In this document: positions 11,100-22,787 of the stretch, piece after piece
Position numbering within the stretch: the stretch's first letter is position 1
Layout of the letters: every line of letters starts with the position of its first letter
NCBI GenBank assembly: GCA_030035585.1
Contig: CM057464.1
Coordinates: 78,476,919-78,540,918, forward strand
Source of the DNA: Dugong dugon
Lineage: Eukaryota; Chordata; Mammalia; Sirenia; Dugongidae
Direction of reading: 5' to 3'
Length of the DNA stretch: 64,000 nt
Translations under genes and position numbers: made by a program
The notes under the pieces: generated by a model
The model's input: the letters and a program-made list of their open reading frames with translations, nothing else
Database searches by the model: none
What the model was told of the DNA's origin: nothing

Positions 11100-11590
11100 T
11101 GTTATGGATTGAATTGTGTCCCCAGAAATGTTTGTCAACTTGGCTAGGTCATGATTCCCAGTATTGTGTTGTTGTCCACCATTTTGTGATCTGATGTGAT
11201 TATCCTATGTGTTGTAAATCCTAATCTATGATGTTAATGAAGCAGGATTAGAGGCAGTTATGTTAATGAGGTAGGACTCAATCTGTAGGATTAAGTTGTG
11301 TCTTGAGTTAATCTCTTTTGAGATATGAGAGAATCGAGCAGAGGAAGCAGAACCAGGGGCAGAGCGCTTCCTTTGGACCTGGGGTCCCTGCACTGAGAAG
11401 CTCCTACACCAGGGGAAGATTCATGACAAGGACCTTTCCCCAGAGCCGGCAGAGAGAGATAGACTTCCCCTGGAGCTGGCACCCTGAATTTGGACTTCTA
11501 ACCTCCTAGACTGTGAGAGAATAAATTCCTATTTGTTAAAGCCATCCACTTGTGGTATTTCTGTTATAGCAGCACTAGATAACTAAAACA
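11100..11590 (+). mobile_element. ERVL/MaLR-class LTR, sense
   Basis: A 491-bp unit beginning TGTTATGGATTGAATTGTG and ending AACTAAAACA (TG...CA). Same family as the LTRs at 7.1, 18.9 and 24.5 kb. Near the 3' end 'gagaataaattcc' provides a possible polyadenylation signal, as expected of an LTR R region. No adjoining internal retroviral sequence and no clear 5-bp TSD. Two 63-codon frames on opposite strands here are incidental. Confidence 0.78.
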
Positions 11591-12115
11591 GTTCTTGAAA
11601 TATAATTTAGTTTCTATTACTTTTTGTTCTTCATCTAAAAATAAAATATAGATCTAACATTATAAAATTAAATAACGAATATTCCTTGTGTCATTGCCCA
11701 GATTCTGGAAAGTACCTTTTGAAAGTTGACTTTTATTTGCTCATAGATGAATTAATGAGAATAATTCCAGACACAACTTCTTTCAAGCCATCACTAGTTA
11801 TGACACCACTGTCACAATATAATTTCCGTCTTTGAAAGTATTCCTTGAAATGTCCACATGCAGTTAACACCCAACCAGTCAAAAAGGAAGATAATTTTTT
11901 TAATGGATAAACACTGAGTTTTTATCATTTACTAGAAGACAAAAATTTCAGAGTTTTCAGGTATAGGATACATATATATAGCAATAACAGCTCCACCATC
12001 CATCAGCTAACCTAATGTTTTAAACAGGAAGAGATAAGGTTATCTTAATGAATGCTAGTTTGTGTAGAAATAAGAAGTGACACAATTTCAATGAACATTA
12101 GTCATAAAAGAATTA
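11591..12115. other. AT-rich spacer
   Basis: Nothing recognisable. Confidence 0.5.
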
Positions 12116-12440
12116 TTGTTTGAAAACATCATGCTGAGTGAAATAAGTCAGTAGGAAAAGAGCGAATAGTGTATGATCTCACTTATATGAAATAAGAAAA
12201 TACATAGAAAACAAAATTTATTAGTGATTACCAGGGATGTGAGGGAGGGAAGAAAGAGGAGTTTTGGGTAGAGGGCATTGAGTCTATGTTAGTGGTGTTG
12301 GATTAATCTGGAAAAAGTGAGAATGGTTGCACATCTTGAAAAATCTAATCAATGGCAATGAATTGTGCAAGTAGAAATTGTTGAGGTAGCATATGCTTTG
12401 TCCATATATTTTCATTACAATAAAATGACAACAAAATAAT
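12116..12440 (+). mobile_element. Old L1-type 3' UTR fragment, sense
   Basis: Contains 'acatcatgctgagtgaaata', 'ttatatgaaataagaaaata' and 'ttagtgattaccagggatgt'. This series recurs at 50.45 kb and is typical of the sequence just past ORF2 in mammalian L1/HAL1 elements. Ends near 'acaataaaatgacaacaaaa'. Diverged, no coding. Confidence 0.65.
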
Positions 12441-14689
12441 TATTTGTTTTTCCTTGTGGGTCTGTTGAGACTTAGAAATGTAGATGGAAACAAAAACTGT
12501 GTCATTTAATTCTAGAGGAAATACTTGTGTTCACGGTTTACAAAAATCCTGAAAGAGAATGAATTAAATATAGATATTTGCTATTGAAAGTTACGGTTCT
12601 TCTCTTTGAATGTGAAAGGGCAGTCTTAGGAAAATAAAAATGTTAATATTCATTTATGAATGAGCAATAAATGGAATTTATATTTATTAAATTGAAAATA
12701 GGTTATGAGAGGGCTTTGGAGCTCATCAAAATAAAAGGGATCTTTTACTTTACACACTCACAACTGCAGTACTTCAGGTGATTATATTTAAATTTCCAAT
12801 ATTAAAAGGTATACATTTTTAGTGATGCTACCATGATTCTTCAGTTTGAAATACACTATTATTGACACTAATAGACAGATTAATATGGACAGAATTTAGT
12901 TGTCTTCAGATGTTTATTTATCTTTACTATTTGGATCCCTGAGTATATTTTCTTCCTCATAGAAACAATACTATAAATGGTGGAATGGTTCTCAGGCTAG
13001 CTCTTAAATTCTACGAGGAATCTGTAGTTAACCGTGTGGAATAAACACATGTGTTTACTGCCACTTGGTCTCCAAACCTGTCCAAGATAATTTTAAAGTC
13101 ACAGAAGCAAAAAGAATGGAAGGGGTGCCTACTGCAATAACATTCTGTAAAACAGATGGAGTAGTGACAGTTGTCTTTACAGACTGAAGTGATAGTAAAG
13201 GAAGGCCAGAAAGAGATTTATTTGCAGCACGGAACCTCAGGAAGACTCAAGTAATGGAATCATCAGTTACCTTATTATGTTAAAATGGACTCATGGTTTC
13301 CTGCTTCGTTCAACGAATAGTTATCTGTTACTATCAGTTATTTTGATTCTTAAATTATCCTAGATTGGGCCAGTGAGAACCCTGTCAATCTGATTCTGTG
13401 TTCTTTTGACATGTTCCTGTAATTTTTTAGAACTTCCTTAATTTCTAGCACCTTTACTTTCCATGCCTCAGTCTTGAAATCAACTATTTCTTCAATAATC
13501 TTATGTTCCTTTCGGTGGTAAATGGTATTTCAAAAGCAAGATCTGAGTGTTAAATGTGCTTATTGCTATTGGAGTGTCACTATTTCTAGGCTCTCTTGGT
13601 GAACAGAATTAGGAAATATATGTATTTATGTAAATGTGTGTGTAAATCTGTATATGTGTGTATATATACACATCTTTATTTCTATATATATTGAAAGTCA
13701 TGATTTCATGCCAGTATCTCCATTCTGATCCAACCCACAGAGTTCACTCTGGTTTTATTTCTTTCCATATTTGTAACTCCCTTTTCCAGCAGTGAGACAC
13801 CTGGCATCCATTTTCTTAATATGTGTACTGATTTAATCAATCCCACTCTGTATAATCTACCTCCCATTGCAATTCTACCATGCCTTATCATGGCATGGAC
13901 TCTTTTCTTGCTCCACCACTACCCTAACACCCTCCACCAGGCTGTCTCCTCATATGAATGTCCTCCCCATTGCCATCAGGCTCTGACACCTACATTGAGC
14001 CTGACTGTCATGTAGAACCGCTCTTATGCAAACGCCATCATCATGGCACCTAAACTCCAACACCCACATCAACCCTCCTCTGCTTCCGTTGGAGTCATGT
14101 TTCAGGAGATTCACAAGGAATTCTGCCAAGACACATATTGTTGAGGTTCATGTTTTTGCTTTGTAGCCTGTATGGATATGTGCAAGTGATCCAGGCACCA
14201 TGGCAGAGCTGTTCCTCTACACACTTCCCTGAACATATGTGATTACAGAACTCTTAATTCTCATAAGAAACTAAGAGCTCCTGAACATTCCTCAGAACAG
14301 AGTGGGAATGGCTTATATAGTCTGATCCTGATTGACCAAGATGATCTTGAGGGAATAAATTAAAGATCAGGGATGTTGAGGAAAAGAAATGCTAGAAAGC
14401 ATTGGGAAACAGTTTCCAACAAAGTAGAGAGAAATGTGAAAAACAGGGGAAGGGGCTAGGGATAGCTGGAGGATAAGCCAAGTGGAAGTGAGGAAAAACT
14501 TCTGTTCCAGTAGAGCAGAGGAGTGGAAGCCAGGATCTGAGTAGGAAGCCTATCAGACAGATGGGCCCCATATGTTATGGGTTAGGTTTTTCCAAGAAGG
14601 AAAACTTTTCTAAGCGCCACTTATTAAGAGGAATAAAGAAATTCTAACTATACTGGTAGATACAGTATGTCTTGAAAGCGTCCTTAAAC
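12441..14689. other. Non-coding sequence, mostly unassigned
   Basis: AT-rich to about 13.6 kb, then a TG/TA-rich microsatellite-like patch (about 13,638-13,674). A pyrimidine-richer stretch to about 14.1 kb has 61- and 64-codon frames on opposite strands that show no protein-like features. No exon or RNA gene recognised. Confidence 0.5.
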
Positions 14690-15160
14690 TGACATTTGCC
14701 TATTCTCTAAACTCATCTTTTTCCAGACCACCCTATACCTGTCTCTTTCACTCTCTTTAAATACTACTGAAATACACATAGATTCCTAAGTATACTAGGC
14801 TCTCTCACTAGTCATTAGCATATGCTATTCCTCCCCCTGAGATGGTCTACCAGTTCATTACCTCTCTCGCTCCTGGTCAACTTCTGCTTTTTTTCAGTTT
14901 TTGGCTCAGACATCGTAAACTTGGAGGCGTCTTCTCCTTCCTACTACAGGTTTGCAACCCAGTCTAAGTGGCCAGGAAAGGCTCCAAATACACCCTGTGT
15001 TTGCCCTATTTAGTACTTATTACATTCTTGACTTGTTTTGCCCAACTCTTCCATCAGATTATATGATTGTATCTTATTTATTTTTATATTTCTGGCACTG
15101 CACACAGTGTCTGTCATATAGTAGGCACTAAGAAAGCATTTGTTAAATAAAGAAATTGGA
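14690..15160 (+). repeat. L2 LINE 3' end
   Basis: Diverged but collinear with the L2 3' region. Pyrimidine-rich 'accaccctatacctgtctct' and 'tgctattcctccccctgaga' come first, then 'ctatttagtacttattacat'. It closes with 'ctggcactgcacacagtgtc' and 'tagtaggcactaagaaagca', the usual L2/MIR ending. The 63-codon frame inside is incidental. Confidence 0.65.
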
Positions 15161-16907
15161 CAGGACTAATTCTGTATATGACCAACCTTTAGTGCTCACC
15201 ACTGAATAGAATGGCAGTAACTTTCAATCTTTGGCAGAGAACGTTTAGTACGAGAGACTTGAGCATATCAGGTTTTTAAATGCAAGAAGTACCCATGGAA
15301 GGGACTAACTTACAGGAAAAAAAAAAAAAGAAAAAAGTTTTTTTTTTTAAATTAGTGATATCCAAATCCAGCTTAGATATTATGACTCTTCAAATGACTC
15401 CTGAGTTGGATTTATATATCCAATAACTTTTAACTTCTTATTAAACTAAGCCATAAATGCTTCAAGCATTTATTCACCTTAGTCAGATATTATCCTTGAG
15501 CAATAAAGAAGCTTAAGCTGATGCTAGTAAATATTTACCTGTGTTGTTATGATGTTTTGGGAGCATCGGAATATTGCTCATTCTCAAATTGCTTTTTGGA
15601 TCTAGTATAGATTTAAAAGTTGGTGAAGTTTTTAATATAAGTAGAAAAAGTGTCAGGTATTAAGTCTCCCTCCTCTAGTTCTCTCCAGTTACCAAACTTA
15701 TACCTGTAGGAACACTTGCACAAAGGTCTGAGCTGATCTTGACCAAGCCTGAAATGTGTTATGAATTACTGCGTGAGCTCTAGAATTAAATTTAGTCCTA
15801 TAAGGCGAAGATCCAGCAGCCCATGTACACTCAGTCACTCACTAGGCGCCACCCTTTTTTCCTAACTTCATAGTCATGTGCCTTGGTGATATGGGTGGGC
15901 TTGATTTCCTGACTTCAGTCCAGTTTTTTAACAGAGATATAAACCCCTATTGTGAATCCCAGTTGCTTGGATTTAGCTTAGGTATACCATCTGGATCTTA
16001 CTAGCTATTGCCCCATCTTCATTCTCCAGCCCAAAAATGAGATAATCATTTTTCTGTATGCCCTTGGAGATTTTTTATTCGAAGGCTTGATTATAGTTAA
16101 AAATCAGCACCATTGATTTGGTTCCATTACACATTGACCCATTGATGAAGGGTCAATATTCCTTGCTTCTAACTACAGTTAACAGACACTGAAAGATAAA
16201 TTCTTTCCCATATTAATTCTAACTCTCAGATAAACAAGTTTCCTTCCTCTGTATCTACCATCATTCATATTTTCTTCTCACTGAGAAAAACTTCAGGAAG
16301 AATCTCTGAAACCATAAGGCTTACTTTGGGTGTATCAGCTAATAATAGAAAACAGGAGAACTACCTGTTTCCTTTCCTCAACGCTCCGTTGCACAGATAG
16401 AGACCTTCTTAATAATAGAACCACATGGGTTTCTGAAGGCAACTTCCTGAGTTGATATAAAATGGGTTATTCTTAGACTGATTCTGACCACTGCCTGGCC
16501 TCCTTCCAGAGGACAAATCAAGTAGCAGAGCTTGTGATGACCTAAAGGTATCCATCTCAGTGGTGTTTCCTGCCTTTCATTGAGGCTTTTTGCTTTCGAT
16601 AACAGATTATTCCTTTGATATATCTTCTGCTATATGACTTTGGAATTTTATTTGTTCCTCATATTTTTCTAACAAGACTCTATCTTCATCATTGTGCCAA
16701 AGATGTCTGAATTGCCTTTGATCACACTCATACACACAAGACTGCTGCCTCATCTAGGGTATCCAGCAAGAGAATTTGGACAAATTTCCTATTTGTATAG
16801 AATAATTGAATAACGTATCACATTGTCAGTATGTGCTTACATTTAAAATTCTAATAATCCCAATCAATAACAGACACAAATACAGGACATAAACATTAAT
16901 GGGACCT
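15161..16907. other. Unassigned non-coding sequence
   Basis: Contains A- and T-runs at about 15,318-15,350. Otherwise no named repeat, exon or RNA gene recognised. Confidence 0.5.
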
Positions 16908-16917
16908 ATATGGAAAG

Positions 16918-17137
16918 GAAAAATGGGTTGCTTTTGAGTCGATTCTGACTCATAGCAACCCTATAGCCCTGGTGGTGCAGTGGTTAAGTGTTTGCCTGCT
17001 AACAAAAAGGTCGGCAGTTCAAATCCACCTGCCACTCCTTGGAAACTCTGTGGGGCCGCTCTACTCTGTCTGTAGGGTCGCCATGAGTTGGAATCGGCTC
17101 CACGGCAACTGGTTTGTTTTTCTTTTTTTTTTGGTTA
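16918..17137 (+). mobile_element. AfroSINE with a short inverted SINE-tail fragment at its 5' side
   Basis: Positions 16926-16964 are an antisense piece of a SINE tail ('gagtcgattctgactcatag'). From 16965 a complete sense AfroSINE follows ('gccctggtggtgcagtgg' to a T/G-rich tail). The block is bounded by ATATGGAAAG at 16908-16917 and again at 17138-17147. The 109-codon frame spanning both SINEs is an accident of the repeat. Confidence 0.85.
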
Positions 17138-17147
17138 ATATGGAAAG

Positions 17148-17350
17148 GAGCCCTGGTGGCACAGTGGTTGAGCGCTTGGCTGCTAACTGCTGGGTTGCTA
17201 TCCAAAAGGTCAGCATTTTGAACTCACCAGCAGCTCCATGGGTGAAAAATATGACAGTCTACTTCTGTAAAGATTACAGCCTTGGAAACTCTAGGGGGTA
17301 GTTCTACTCTTGGAATTGAGTCAATGGCAACGGGTTTGGTTTGGTTTTGG
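17148..17350 (+). mobile_element. AfroSINE, second insertion at the same target
   Basis: Sense copy ('gagccctggtggcacagtgg' to 'gggtttggtttggttttgg'). The middle has an expanded 'gtctacttctgtaaagatta' segment absent from the preceding copy, so it belongs to a different subfamily. Bounded by ATATGGAAAG at 17138-17147 and 17351-17360. Confidence 0.88.
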
Positions 17351-17410
17351 ATATGGAAAGTAAGAATTCCTAAGAATCTTTTATGCTTATCTATAAATTG
17401 TTAAAGCTTT

Positions 17411-17965
17411 GTGTTAATTGTCTATCACTACATAACAAAGTACCCCAAAATGTAGTGGCCTAAAACAATTAAACACTTATCTCCACAGCCTGTGGGTCAG
17501 ATTCAGAGTATACCTTCTCTGGGTCCTCTGGATCAGAGTCTCTCACAAGGTGGCAATCAAGGTGCCAGTCAGAACAGAATTCATCCCAAGGACAGACTGA
17601 GGAGTACCCATTTCCAAGCTCACTCACGTGACTATTGGCAGGCATCAGGTCCTCACAGACAACTGGCCAGAAACATCAAAGCCTTGAAAAGCTGGCCTCT
17701 TCATAGGGCTACTCACAACATGGCAACTTGCTTCTCCCAGAGTGAGGGCTAAGACAGAGGCAGACAGAAAGAGAGATGGTGAGCTAGTCACATTCTTTTT
17801 GTGACCTGATTTTGGAAGTGATATTCCATAAATTTTGCTATATTCTGTTTATTAGAAGCCTGCCACTGTGTCCAGCCCATAATCAAAGGCAAGAGATTAC
17901 AGACAGGCATGAATACAAGGAGGCAGGATAACTGGAAGCCATTTTAGTGGGTGCCTACCATGAGA
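17411..17965 (-). mobile_element. MLT1-like MaLR LTR, antisense
   Basis: Begins 'attgtctatcactacataac' followed by 'aagtaccccaaaatgtagtg', and ends near 'ccattttagtgggtgcctac', the usual outline of a reverse-complement MaLR (MLT1-type) LTR. Old and diverged. The 86-codon frame here has no protein signature. Confidence 0.55.
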
Positions 17966-18424
17966 CTTTTGCAAAATTTTTGTTTTATTTTATTTTATTC
18001 ATTCATTGCCGGGCTTTACTGGCAAAGAAGAAATAGAAGGGAACAAGCAGATTCATCCTTTTTCATAGAACAGCGTACCTTCTAGTGGGGAAGAGTGACA
18101 ACAAAATTGCAAATCAGATTTGAAAATAATTAGACTTTAACAAGGATTATACTTTTAAATACATCTTAAGATATTGTCTTTCTTGATAACTAGTTTATTT
18201 CCATTATTAGGGATACAGGGAAGGGGAAGAAAAAATCATTAGATATGAAAAATTGCCCTTTAGTTTTCAAAGACTTGGGAGATGGACACATAAAAGAAAT
18301 ATAGGATTTCAAATATATATATATCACTTCTCCTCATTCTAAGCTAAAACTTGAATGTGGTGAAAAGAACTACAAGAAACATTCAGCCAAATAATAGATT
18401 GGCCTATAAAATAAACAATAACAC
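17966..18424. other. AT-rich spacer
   Basis: Nothing recognisable beyond TTTTA repeats near 17,980 and a short TA-run near 18,315. Confidence 0.45.
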
Positions 18425-18693
18425 CTGTGAAGAATGTGCTCCTTAGAACAACCAACCATACAAGACAAAACTGGTAACATCTGCGCAAAAGCAAAGATGG
18501 GAAGGCAAGGATGGCAGGGAAATTGGAGGGATGGAAATGGGGAAGGCAGGGTGGAAATGGGGAGAGTTATGACACATTGTGGGGATAGCAGCCAATATCA
18601 TGGAAAAATTTGTGTATGAATTATGAATGGGAAACTAATTTGCTGTGTAAACTTTCACCTAAAACACAATAAAATGTTAAAAAAAAAAAAAAA
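18425..18693 (+). mobile_element. L1 3' end, sense, short
   Basis: Terminal part of the L1 3' UTR: 'aatgtgctccttagaacaac', 'gggaaactaatttgctgtgt', 'aaactttcacctaaaacaca', then AATAAA and a poly-A tail. The same tail appears antisense at 54,990 on. No clean TSD seen. Confidence 0.8.
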
Positions 18694-18862
18694 CCAACTT
18701 ACTGTGGGGGTAAAATTGTGTAGAAAATATACCAAAAGGAAATACACCAAAATTTTAATATTGACTGTCCCTATTAGATGGAATTGTGGGTATTCCTATT
18801 TTTTCTGAGTTTTCTAAATTCTCCATAGTGAATAGGTATTTTTTTAAACAGCTTTGTTGTAT

Positions 18863-19355
18863 TGTCTTAGTTATCTAGTGCTGCTATAACAGAAATACCA
18901 CAAGTGGATGGCTTTATCAAAGACAAATTTATTTTCTCACAGTCTAGGAGGCTAGAAGTCCAAATTCAGGGCATCATCTCCAGGGGAAGGCTTTCTCTGT
19001 CTTTGGGCTCTAGGAGAAGATCCTTGTCATTAATCTTTCCCTGGACTAGGAGTTTCTTAGTGCAGGGACCCCAGGTCCAAAGGATGCACTATTCTCCTGG
19101 CTCTTGTTTCTTGCTGGTATGAGGTCCCCATGTCTCTCTGCTTGCTTCTCTCTTTTATATCTCAAAAGAGACTGATTTAAGACACAACTTAATCTTGTAG
19201 ATTGAGTCTTGCCTCATTAACATAACTTCCTCTAATCCTGCCTCATTAACATCATAGAAGTAGGATTTACAACACATAGGAAAATCACATCAGATGACAA
19301 AATGGTGGACAATCACACAATATTGGGAGTCATGGCCTAGCCATGTTGGTGCACT
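18863..19355 (-). mobile_element. ERVL/MaLR-class LTR, antisense, 5'-truncated
   Basis: Same family as the LTRs at 7.1, 11.1 and 24.5 kb. The plus strand starts TGTCTTAGTTATC. The end that would carry the LTR 5' terminus is missing, replaced at about 19,356 by a SINE/RTE-like fragment. It lies in inverted orientation to the sense copy at 24,498-24,988. Confidence 0.78.
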
Positions 19356-19356
19356 T

Positions 19357-19500
19357 TTTTCCTGGTCTGTCTTGGTATGGAAGCTCTGCTGAAACCTGTC
19401 CACCATGGGTGATGCTGCCGATTTTTGAAGTACCAGTGGTATAGCTTCCAGTATCACGGCAACACTGGGGCCATCACCGTACAAGAAACTGACAGATGGT
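19357..19500 (-). repeat. RTE-derived non-autonomous repeat fragment, antisense
   Basis: 'tctgctgaaacctgtccacc' followed by 'atgggtgatgctgccg' and 'gtggtatagcttccagtatc' is a block that I recognise as a common afrotherian RTE-related non-autonomous repeat. Only the middle portion is present. An 83-codon antisense frame here is not protein-like. Confidence 0.5.
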
Positions 19501-19699
19501 GGTTGGGGTAAGACTCCAGGTGCTGAGTACAAAACAGACAATTAAATGCCCCACTGGAGTGTACGTTGTGGGGAAAATAAACATGTCAGTAAGTATAAAA
19601 ACATATAAGGTCAAATTAATAGAAGTGCTATAAAGAAAATAAAGGATAGTAGAATAGAGAGTAAATGGAAATAGGGGTTCCAGGGAAGGTGCCAGGCAC

Positions 19700-20100
19700 G
19701 CAAAAAGCCAGAGGAAGATGACTGCAGGTGAAAGTCATTCTGCTTTCCTAAAGCTTAGGGAAATTGGCATGCTAGAGTGGATTTATCAGGTTAAAACAAA
19801 AGACCCACACATGGAGTGCTCAGCGGACATACTTTTTACCACAACAATGAGAAATACATTTGTGAAGGAAGCCCCAGCATCCTTGAAACCTGCTGTGATT
19901 GCTGTTTTATTTAAGTCAGATTTGACATTGGGAACTTTCCTAACTGAATTAAGGCACCTAACTATAATGGGGTTCATTAGACCCCATGGTGATAGGGGCC
20001 AAGTGTTGGCACTCAATCTCTAAAGGCAAGGTGAGCATGGTTACCATAATGGACAGCAGAGTCAAAGCAGTAATCAGACTGTCTGACTTAATTAATCCAA
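19700..20100 (+). pseudogene. ERVL gag/5'-pol remnant
   Basis: A 101-codon open frame (19,718-20,023) lies directly upstream of clear ERVL pol and in the same orientation. Its content is not diagnostic to me; position suggests a gag or early pol remnant of the same provirus. It is shorter than any retroviral gag, and no intact zinc-knuckle or protease motif is visible. It could also be unrelated sequence captured next to the provirus. Confidence 0.35.
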
Positions 20101-21295
20101 CAAAAACCCAGGTGCCTTCCTAGTGAAATTTCCAGGGGTCCAGTGGTATGGGGCATGTTGAGATATTCCTTCTAAAGTGAAGCATAAGTTATTGCATCTG
20201 GCTCCTCCCACAACTAAAAAGGAGTCACAATGCCTAGTGGGCCTCTTTGGATTTTGGAGGTGTTAAATTCCTCATTTGGGTGTGCTACTCTGGCCTATTT
20301 ATCAAGTGACTTGAAAAGCTGCTGATTTTGAGTCAGGCCCAGAGAAGGCTCTGTAACATGTTCAGGCTGCTTTGCAATCTGCTCTGTCACTTGGGTCATG
20401 TGATCCAGTTGATCCAATGGTGCTTGAAGTTTCAGTGGCAGATAGAGATGCTGTTTGGAGTCTTTGGCAGGTCCCTATTGGTGCATCACCTTGTAAACCC
20501 TTAGGATTTTGGAGCAAAGCCCTACTATCCTCTGCAGGTAATTACTCTCCTTTTAAGAAACAGTTTTTGGCTTGTCACTGGGCCTTAGTAGAGACTGAAT
20601 GCTTAACCATGGACCACCAAGTCACCATGTGGCCTGAGATGCTCATCATGAACTGAGGGTTGTCTGACCCACAGAGCCATAAAGTTGGACACGCACAGCA
20701 GCACTCCATCATTATTAAATGGAAGTGATAAATATGAGATCAGGCCTGAGCAGGACCTGAAAGCACAAGTAAGTTGCGTGAGTAAGTGGCTCAAATGCCC
20801 ATGGTGTCCATTCCTGTCACATTACTTTCCATCTCACTATGCACCTATGGTCTCCTGGGAAGTTCCTTATGATCTATTGGCTGAGGAAGAGAAAGCTCAT
20901 GCCTGGTTTACAGATGGTTGTGCAATATGCAGGCATATCAAAAGTGGACAGAGGCAGCACTACAACCCCTTTCTGGGACTTCCCTGAAGGACAGTGGTGA
21001 AGGGCAATCCTCCTAATGGACAGAACTTTTAGTAGTGCACCTTGTTGTTCACTTTGCTTGGAAGGAGAAACGGCCAGATGTGTGATTGTATGGGCTGTTG
21101 CTGGATGGTCAGGGACTTGGAAGGAACATGGCTGGAATATTGGAGACAGGGAGGTATGGGGAAGACGTATGTGGATAGATCTCTCGGAATGGGCCCAAAA
21201 TGTGAAGATATTTGTGTCCCATGTGAATGCTCACCAAAGGGTGACCTCAGCAGAGGAGGATTTTAACAATCAAGTAGATAGGATGACATGTTCTG
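20100..21295 (+). pseudogene. ERVL-type pol remnant: RT C-terminal part and RNase H
   Basis: Translated pieces in changing frames match the RT-thumb/connection and RNase H region of class III (ERVL) pol. The best piece is the 94-codon frame at 20,372-20,656 with 'PLGFWSKALLSSAGNYSPF' and the adjacent 'CHWALVETECLTMDHQV'. The RNase H stretch continues through 'WFTDGCA' (about 20,908-20,928) to 'VSHVNAHQRVTSAEEDFN' near 21,220-21,270. At least three frames are needed and several stops intervene, so no product is possible. The RT palm with its YxDD-type motif is not seen upstream, which indicates an internal deletion. No regulatory role is implied. Confidence 0.85.
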
Positions 21296-22020
21296 TGAAA
21301 ACCAGTCTTCCTCTTTCCCCAGCCACTCCCATCATTCCTCAATGGGCTCATGAGCAAAGTAGCCATGGTAGCAGAGATGGAAGTTATGCATGGGCTCAGC
21401 AACATGAACTTCCACTCACCAGGGCCCACTTGGCTACAGCTACTACTGAGTGCCCAATCTGCCAGCAGTAGAGACCAACACTGAGTCCCTGATATGGCAC
21501 TATCTCTTGAGGTGATCAGCCAGCAACATGGTGGCAAGTTAATTACATTGGATCACTTCCACCATAGAAAGGGCAACATTTTGCTCTTACTGGGATAGAC
21601 ATTTACTGTGGATATGAATTTGCCTTCCCTGCATGCAATGCTTCTGCCACTACTACCATTTGTGGACTTACAGAATGTCATATCCACTGTCATGTTATCC
21701 CACACAGCATTGCCTCATATCAAGGGACTTACTTCACAGCAAATAAAGTGCAGCAATGGACCATGCTTACAGAATTCACTGGTCTTACCATGTTCCCCAT
21801 CATCCCAAAGGAGCTGACTTGATAGAATGATAGAATGGCCCTCTAAAGACACAATGACCATGCCAGCTAGGTGGCAATACCTTGCAGGTTTGGGGCAATG
21901 TTCTCCAGGATGCTGTATATGCTGTAAACCAATGTTGAATATATGGGGCTGTTTCTCCCATAGCCAGGATTCATGTGTCCAGGAATCAAGGGGTAGAAAT
22001 GGGAGTAGCACCAGTCATTA
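21296..22020 (+). pseudogene. ERVL-type integrase remnant
   Basis: Follows RNase H directly. The N-terminal HHCC zinc-binding region is legible: 'HEQSSHGSRDG' at about 21,350-21,382, then 'CPICQQ' just before the stop at 21,469-21,471. Downstream, the integrase core is broken by stops and frame changes (pieces at 21,480-21,790), and its C-terminal part reaches 'RNQGVEMGVAPVIITPSD' near 21,980-22,035. Order and spacing are those of a retroviral integrase. The element is inactive. Confidence 0.8.
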
Positions 22021-22787
22021 TTACCCCCAGTGACCTACTCAAAAAATTTTTGCTTCTGGTCCCCACGACCTTATGCTCTGTGGATCTAGAAGTCTTAGTT
22101 CCAAAGGGAGGAATGCTCCCACCTGGAGACACATCACTGATTCCACTGAACTGGAAGCTAAGAATGCTACCTGGCCATTTTGTGCTCCTATGCCTCTGCA
22201 TCAACAGGCAAAGAAGGGAGTAACATATTGGCTGGTGTGATTGATCCCGACTACCAAGAGGAAATTGGATTGATATTACATGGTGGAGGTAAAGAAGACT
22301 ATGCCTGGAGACTGTAGGAGATCTCTTAGGGCATCTCATAGTACTACCATGCCCTGTGATTAAAATCAATCGAAAACTACAGCAACCCAATTTGGACATG
22401 TCTACTAATGGCTCAGAGCCTTCAGGAATGGAGGTTTGGGTCACCCCACCAGGCAAAGAACCATGACCAGCTGAGGTGCTTGCTGAGAACAAAGGGAATA
22501 TGGAATGGGTGGTGGAAGAAGGTAGTTCTAAATACAAGTTACAGCCACATGACCAGTTGCAGAAAGGAAGATCGTAACTGTTGTGAGTATTTCTGTCTTG
22601 TATGTGTGCATCAAATATTTTTATTTTTTCACTTATAGAATATAAGATGTAAATGGAGCTAGTGCATATTCAGTTGATGTGTGTTCATTGTATCATGTTA
22701 GGTGCCAGTACAACTATTGTCTTTATTCAGATATTATGTATGGTTTAAGAGGTGCGTACAGGTCCCAAGTTGACAAGGGGTGGATTA
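22021..22787 (+). pseudogene. ERVL dUTPase-like domain remnant, 3' non-coding and polypurine tract
   Basis: The frame with 'LVPKGGMLPPGDTSLIPLNW' (about 22,093-22,155), followed in other frames by 'AGVIDPDYQEEIGLI' and 'VWVTPPGK', matches the dUTPase-like domain that ERVL elements carry at the pol C-terminus. That placement is characteristic of this class. Stops and indels break it. After about 22,560 no coding is seen. A purine-rich stretch AAGGGGTGGA at 22,775-22,784 sits just before the LTR and is a good polypurine-tract candidate. Confidence 0.75.

Noticed and set aside
16972-17301. 109-codon sense frame and 68-codon antisense frame
   Set aside because: They span two AfroSINEs; the frame is a property of the repeat.
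21986-22537. 183-codon antisense frame
   Set aside because: Antisense shadow of the ERVL dUTPase-like/pol region; the recognisable homology is on the plus strand.
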